Made by a program: the position numbers and the translations under genes
In this document: piece by piece, positions 5,389 through 7,493 of the stretch
How the letters are laid out: the number at the start of each line of letters is the position of its first letter
How positions within the stretch are numbered: position 1 is the stretch's first letter
Source of the DNA: Solirubrobacterales bacterium
GTDB taxonomy: Bacteria; Actinomycetota; Thermoleophilia; Solirubrobacterales; Solirubrobacteraceae
Assembly (NCBI GenBank): GCA_013696535.1
Contig: JACCYI010000327.1
Span: forward strand, 1-7,493
DNA: 7,493 nt
Direction: 5' to 3'
The notes under the pieces: model-generated
The model's database searches: none
What the model saw: the letters and a program-made list of their open reading frames with translations, nothing else
Told to the model about the DNA's origin: nothing

Positions 5389-6828
5389 TCAGACGCGGAC
5401 GAGAGGCAGCGGTACCGCCTCGAACGCGTCTTTGCCCTGTGCGGCGCCTGACCGCGACAAGGGATAGCGGCCCGAGAAGCAGGCGTCGCAGTGCGTGGCG
5501 CGCTCCCCGTGGATGGCCCGGTACACGCCTTCGAGGGACAGGTACGCGAGCGAGTCGGCGCCGAGCTCGGATGCCACCTCCGCTTCGGTGCGCCCGTGGG
5601 CGATCATCTCCTCGCGGGTCGACATGTCGACGCCGTAGTGGCACGGGTTGCGGATGGGCGGCGCCGAGATCCGCATGTGGACCTCGCTCGCACCGGCGTC
5701 ACGCAGCATCTTCACGATCTGGCGCGTCGTGTTGCCGCGCACGATGGAGTCGTCGACCACCACGAGCCGCTTGCCGGCCACCACGTCGGGCAGGGGATTG
5801 AACTTCATCCGGAGACCGTGCTTGCGCAGCTCCTGGCCGGGCTGGATGAAGGTGCGGGCGACGTAGCGGTTCTTGACGAACCCGTCGTCCTGGGGCAGCC
5901 CACTCGCGCGAGCGAAGCCGCGGGCCGCCGCGTTGCCCGAGTCGGGCACGGCGATGACGAGGTCAGCCCCTTCGACGGGGGCCTCGGCGGCGAGCAGCTC
6001 GCCCATGCGAGAGCGGGAGGTGTGGACCACCCGGCCTTCGAGCCTTGAGTCCGGGCGCGCGAAGTAGATGTGCTCGAAGACGCAGAAGGCTCGCTGCGTG
6101 CTCCGGCCGATCTGCCGGGTGCGCAGCCCCCGGTCGGTGAGCGAGACGCATTCTCCGGGCTCGACCTCGCGCAGGTACTCGGCGCCGATGATGTCGAAGG
6201 CGCACGATTCGGACGCCACGCAGTAGCGGTCCCCGAGCATCCCGAGCGCCAGAGGACGCAGCCCGACCGGGTCGCGGAAGGCCACGATGCGATCCTTGGT
6301 CATCACCACGGCCGAGAACGCGCCCTCGAGCCTGGGCATGACGTCGGCGACCGCATCCTCGATGGTGGCGGCCGGGTGGTTGGAGAGCAGAGCGGCGATG
6401 ATCTCCGAATCCGAAGTGGAGCGGAACGCGAGGCCCTCCTCGCGCATCGCAGCGTGCAGCTCGACCGCGTTGGTCAGGTTGCCGTTGTGGCCGAGGGCGA
6501 TCTCGCGGCGGTCGGCACGCCAGACGGGCTGTGAGTTCTCCCACGAGTTCGCGCCCGTGGTCGAGTAACGCACGTGGCCGATCGCCATCTCGCCCTGGAG
6601 GGCCCGCAGCTTCTGCTCGTCGAACACCTGGCTGACGAGTCCCTGGTCCCGGACGGTCATGATATGGCCGTCCAGTGCCGAAGCGATGCCGGCCGACTCC
6701 TGCCCCCGGTGCTGCAGAGCGAAGAGCGCGAAGTAGCTCAAGCGGGCGACGTCGTGACCCGGCGCGTACACGCCGAAGACGCCGCACTCATCGCGCGGTC
6801 CATCGCGGAAGTCGGTCAGATCATCCAA
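5389..6828 (-). CDS. purF: PurF, amidophosphoribosyltransferase (Fe-S type)
   Basis: PurF makes 5-phosphoribosylamine from PRPP and glutamine, the committed and feedback-controlled step of purine synthesis. The 479-residue product has the usual two domains. A class II Ntn-type glutaminase domain follows a 14-residue propeptide: RDECGVFGVY (12-21), with C15 the catalytic residue exposed by cleavage. It includes LQHRGQESAGI (38-48), GHVRYSTTG (84-92) and GHNGNLTN (113-120). The phosphoribosyltransferase domain has VPDSGNAAARGFA (294-306) and the PRPP loop LVVVDDSIVRGNTT (355-368). C249, C396, C447 and C450 fall where the B. subtilis enzyme binds its 4Fe-4S cluster, so this is the oxygen-sensitive Fe-S form. 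An in-frame stop lies only 30-odd bases upstream and no ATG or GTG comes before C15, so TTG at 6828 is the likely start. There is no Shine-Dalgarno. It follows purL by 83 bases. Confidence 0.97.
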   Translation of the reverse strand: MDDLTDFRDGPRDECGVFGVYAPGHDVARLSYFALFALQHRGQESAGIASALDGHIMTVRDQGLVSQVFDEQKLRALQGEMAIGHVRYSTTGANSWENSQPVWRADRREIALGHNGNLTNAVELHAAMREEGLAFRSTSDSEIIAALLSNHPAATIEDAVADVMPRLEGAFSAVVMTKDRIVAFRDPVGLRPLALGMLGDRYCVASESCAFDIIGAEYLREVEPGECVSLTDRGLRTRQIGRSTQRAFCVFEHIYFARPDSRLEGRVVHTSRSRMGELLAAEAPVEGADLVIAVPDSGNAAARGFARASGLPQDDGFVKNRYVARTFIQPGQELRKHGLRMKFNPLPDVVAGKRLVVVDDSIVRGNTTRQIVKMLRDAGASEVHMRISAPPIRNPCHYGVDMSTREEMIAHGRTEAEVASELGADSLAYLSLEGVYRAIHGERATHCDACFSGRYPLSRSGAAQGKDAFEAVPLPLVRV

Positions 6829-6911
6829 GGAGAGGTGCTGCCGGGGACTCGATCACCGGGAGGGCGCCAGCACGCCAACCGTAGCAGCGGCTCCGGCGGC
6901 CCCATTCGCCA
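6829..6911. other. Intergenic gap between purL and purF
   Basis: These 83 bases show no convincing promoter, ribosome site, riboswitch or hairpin with a T run. The short distance and common strand suggest that purF is read from the same transcript as purL. Confidence 0.5.
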
Positions 6912-7493
6912 CTACTCGAGCAGGTCGGCGAGGCCGCGGGCATGGACCTGGGAAAGCGCCTCGATCGCAATGGAGCCCTCACCTCGAGGACCGCTCAGCG
7001 TCAGGCGATCCCCGCCGACGGTCCCCAACGCCACCGCGGCGCCGCCGAAGGCCCGGAGCGTGGCGGCCGGACCGGACACCACGAACGCCCCGGGGCCCTC
7101 GCCGAAGAGCAGCGCCATCGGATCCTGAGTGCGGGCGGCGAGCGGGGTCACGTCGACATTCGCGCCGACTTGACCAGCGATGCAGCACTCCGCCAACGCG
7201 ATCGCCAGGCCGCCCTCGGCCACGTCGTGCGCAGAACGCAGCGCTCCTGAACGCACGGCCTGGCGAATCGCGGCGTGGGTCATGTGCAGCTCGCCCAGAT
7301 CAGCGTGCGGGAGGTCTCCGGCGATGGGCTCGCCACGGAGCTTGGCAAGCTCGGAGGCCGCGAGCGAGGGAACCCAGCAGGCCGCCGCGATCAGCGCGAC
7401 GGTGTCGCCCTCCCGGGCGAAGCCGAGGCGGCCGGCTCGCGCGGCGTCGGGGAGCTCGCCCACCATCCCCACCACCGGCGTGGGGTAGATCGG
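6912..7493 (-). CDS. purL: PurL, phosphoribosylformylglycinamidine synthase (C-terminal 193 residues; gene runs off the right edge)
   Basis: PurL converts FGAR to FGAM with ATP and glutamine nitrogen, the fourth step of purine synthesis; in most bacteria it works with PurS and PurQ. The window holds the end of the second AIRS-type ATP-binding domain. The reading frame is already open at base 7493, entering with PIYPTPVVGMVGELPDA, the typical PurL strand. The hallmark SAHDVAEGGLAIALAECCIAG is at about residues 88-108 of the visible part, and LLFGEGPGAFVVS near 129-141. It ends with TAG at 6914-6912. Small-type bacterial PurL proteins are around 740 residues, so roughly three quarters lies outside, and whether a fused PurQ domain exists can be excluded only at this end: there is none C-terminal. 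The GTG at 7475 is an internal codon, not a start. Confidence 0.95.
   Translation of the reverse strand, partial: PIYPTPVVGMVGELPDAARAGRLGFAREGDTVALIAAACWVPSLAASELAKLRGEPIAGDLPHADLGELHMTHAAIRQAVRSGALRSAHDVAEGGLAIALAECCIAGQVGANVDVTPLAARTQDPMALLFGEGPGAFVVSGPAATLRAFGGAAVALGTVGGDRLTLSGPRGEGSIAIEALSQVHARGLADLLE

Noticed and set aside
4666..5451. 261-codon plus-strand open frame across gene A and the end of purF
   Set aside because: Shadow frame: antisense to motif-bearing coding sequence, no family resemblance, and it crosses an intergenic gap and two gene ends.
5963..6787. 274-codon minus-strand open frame inside purF
   Set aside because: Arg-rich out-of-frame shadow of purF; purF itself carries every catalytic motif in its own frame.
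1..7493. Mobile element, integrase, CRISPR array, tRNA or toxin-antitoxin pair that would explain the A-B-recQ insertion
   Set aside because: I saw no transposase or integrase motif, no terminal or spaced repeats, no tRNA-like fold and no small paired genes, so A-B-recQ is not called a mobile island.

Overview
The window is very GC-rich bacterial DNA, and every gene I can support lies on the minus strand. Read in the direction of transcription (right to left) the order is purL (3' end) - purF - ATPase gene A - ATPase gene B - recQ - purN - purH (5' end). Four-base overlaps, alternative GTG/TTG starts, few clear Shine-Dalgarno sites and high GC suggest an actinobacterium, possibly of the Thermoleophilia type. 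That placement is an impression from composition and protein style, not a database result.

Right part (about 5389-7493): the C-terminal end of FGAM synthase PurL, an 83-base gap, then a complete amidophosphoribosyltransferase PurF with its cleavable propeptide, catalytic Cys and four Fe-S-type cysteines. Left part (1-1359): complete GAR transformylase PurN, overlapping by four bases with PurH, of which only the cyclohydrolase domain and the first residues of the transformylase domain lie in the window. Together these give the first committed step (PurF), steps 3 and 4 (PurN, PurL) and the last two steps (PurH) of de novo IMP synthesis.

Middle part (1356-5347): in place of the expected purM, three genes not known for purine synthesis sit between purF and purN. 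Two are overlapping P-loop ATPase genes. A has an AAA+-like core with an arginine in place of the Walker A lysine and a C-terminal winged helix. B has a canonical Walker A and an acidic Walker B. The third is a RecQ-family helicase with an inserted segment, a zinc site and an RQC winged helix but no HRDC domain. recQ overlaps purN by four bases, so it appears translationally coupled to the pathway. A 20-base near-perfect palindrome overlaps a possible -10 box just in front of gene A, and a GC-rich hairpin lies between B and recQ.

The most interesting reading is that A and B form a two-subunit ATPase, with A supplying DNA binding and B the ATP hydrolysis, linked to RecQ and carried inside a nucleotide-synthesis operon. 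This is inference: the sequence shows the domains and the arrangement, not the function. There is no RNA gene, CRISPR array or mobile element that I can support, and no stretch over 300 bases lacks a gene.
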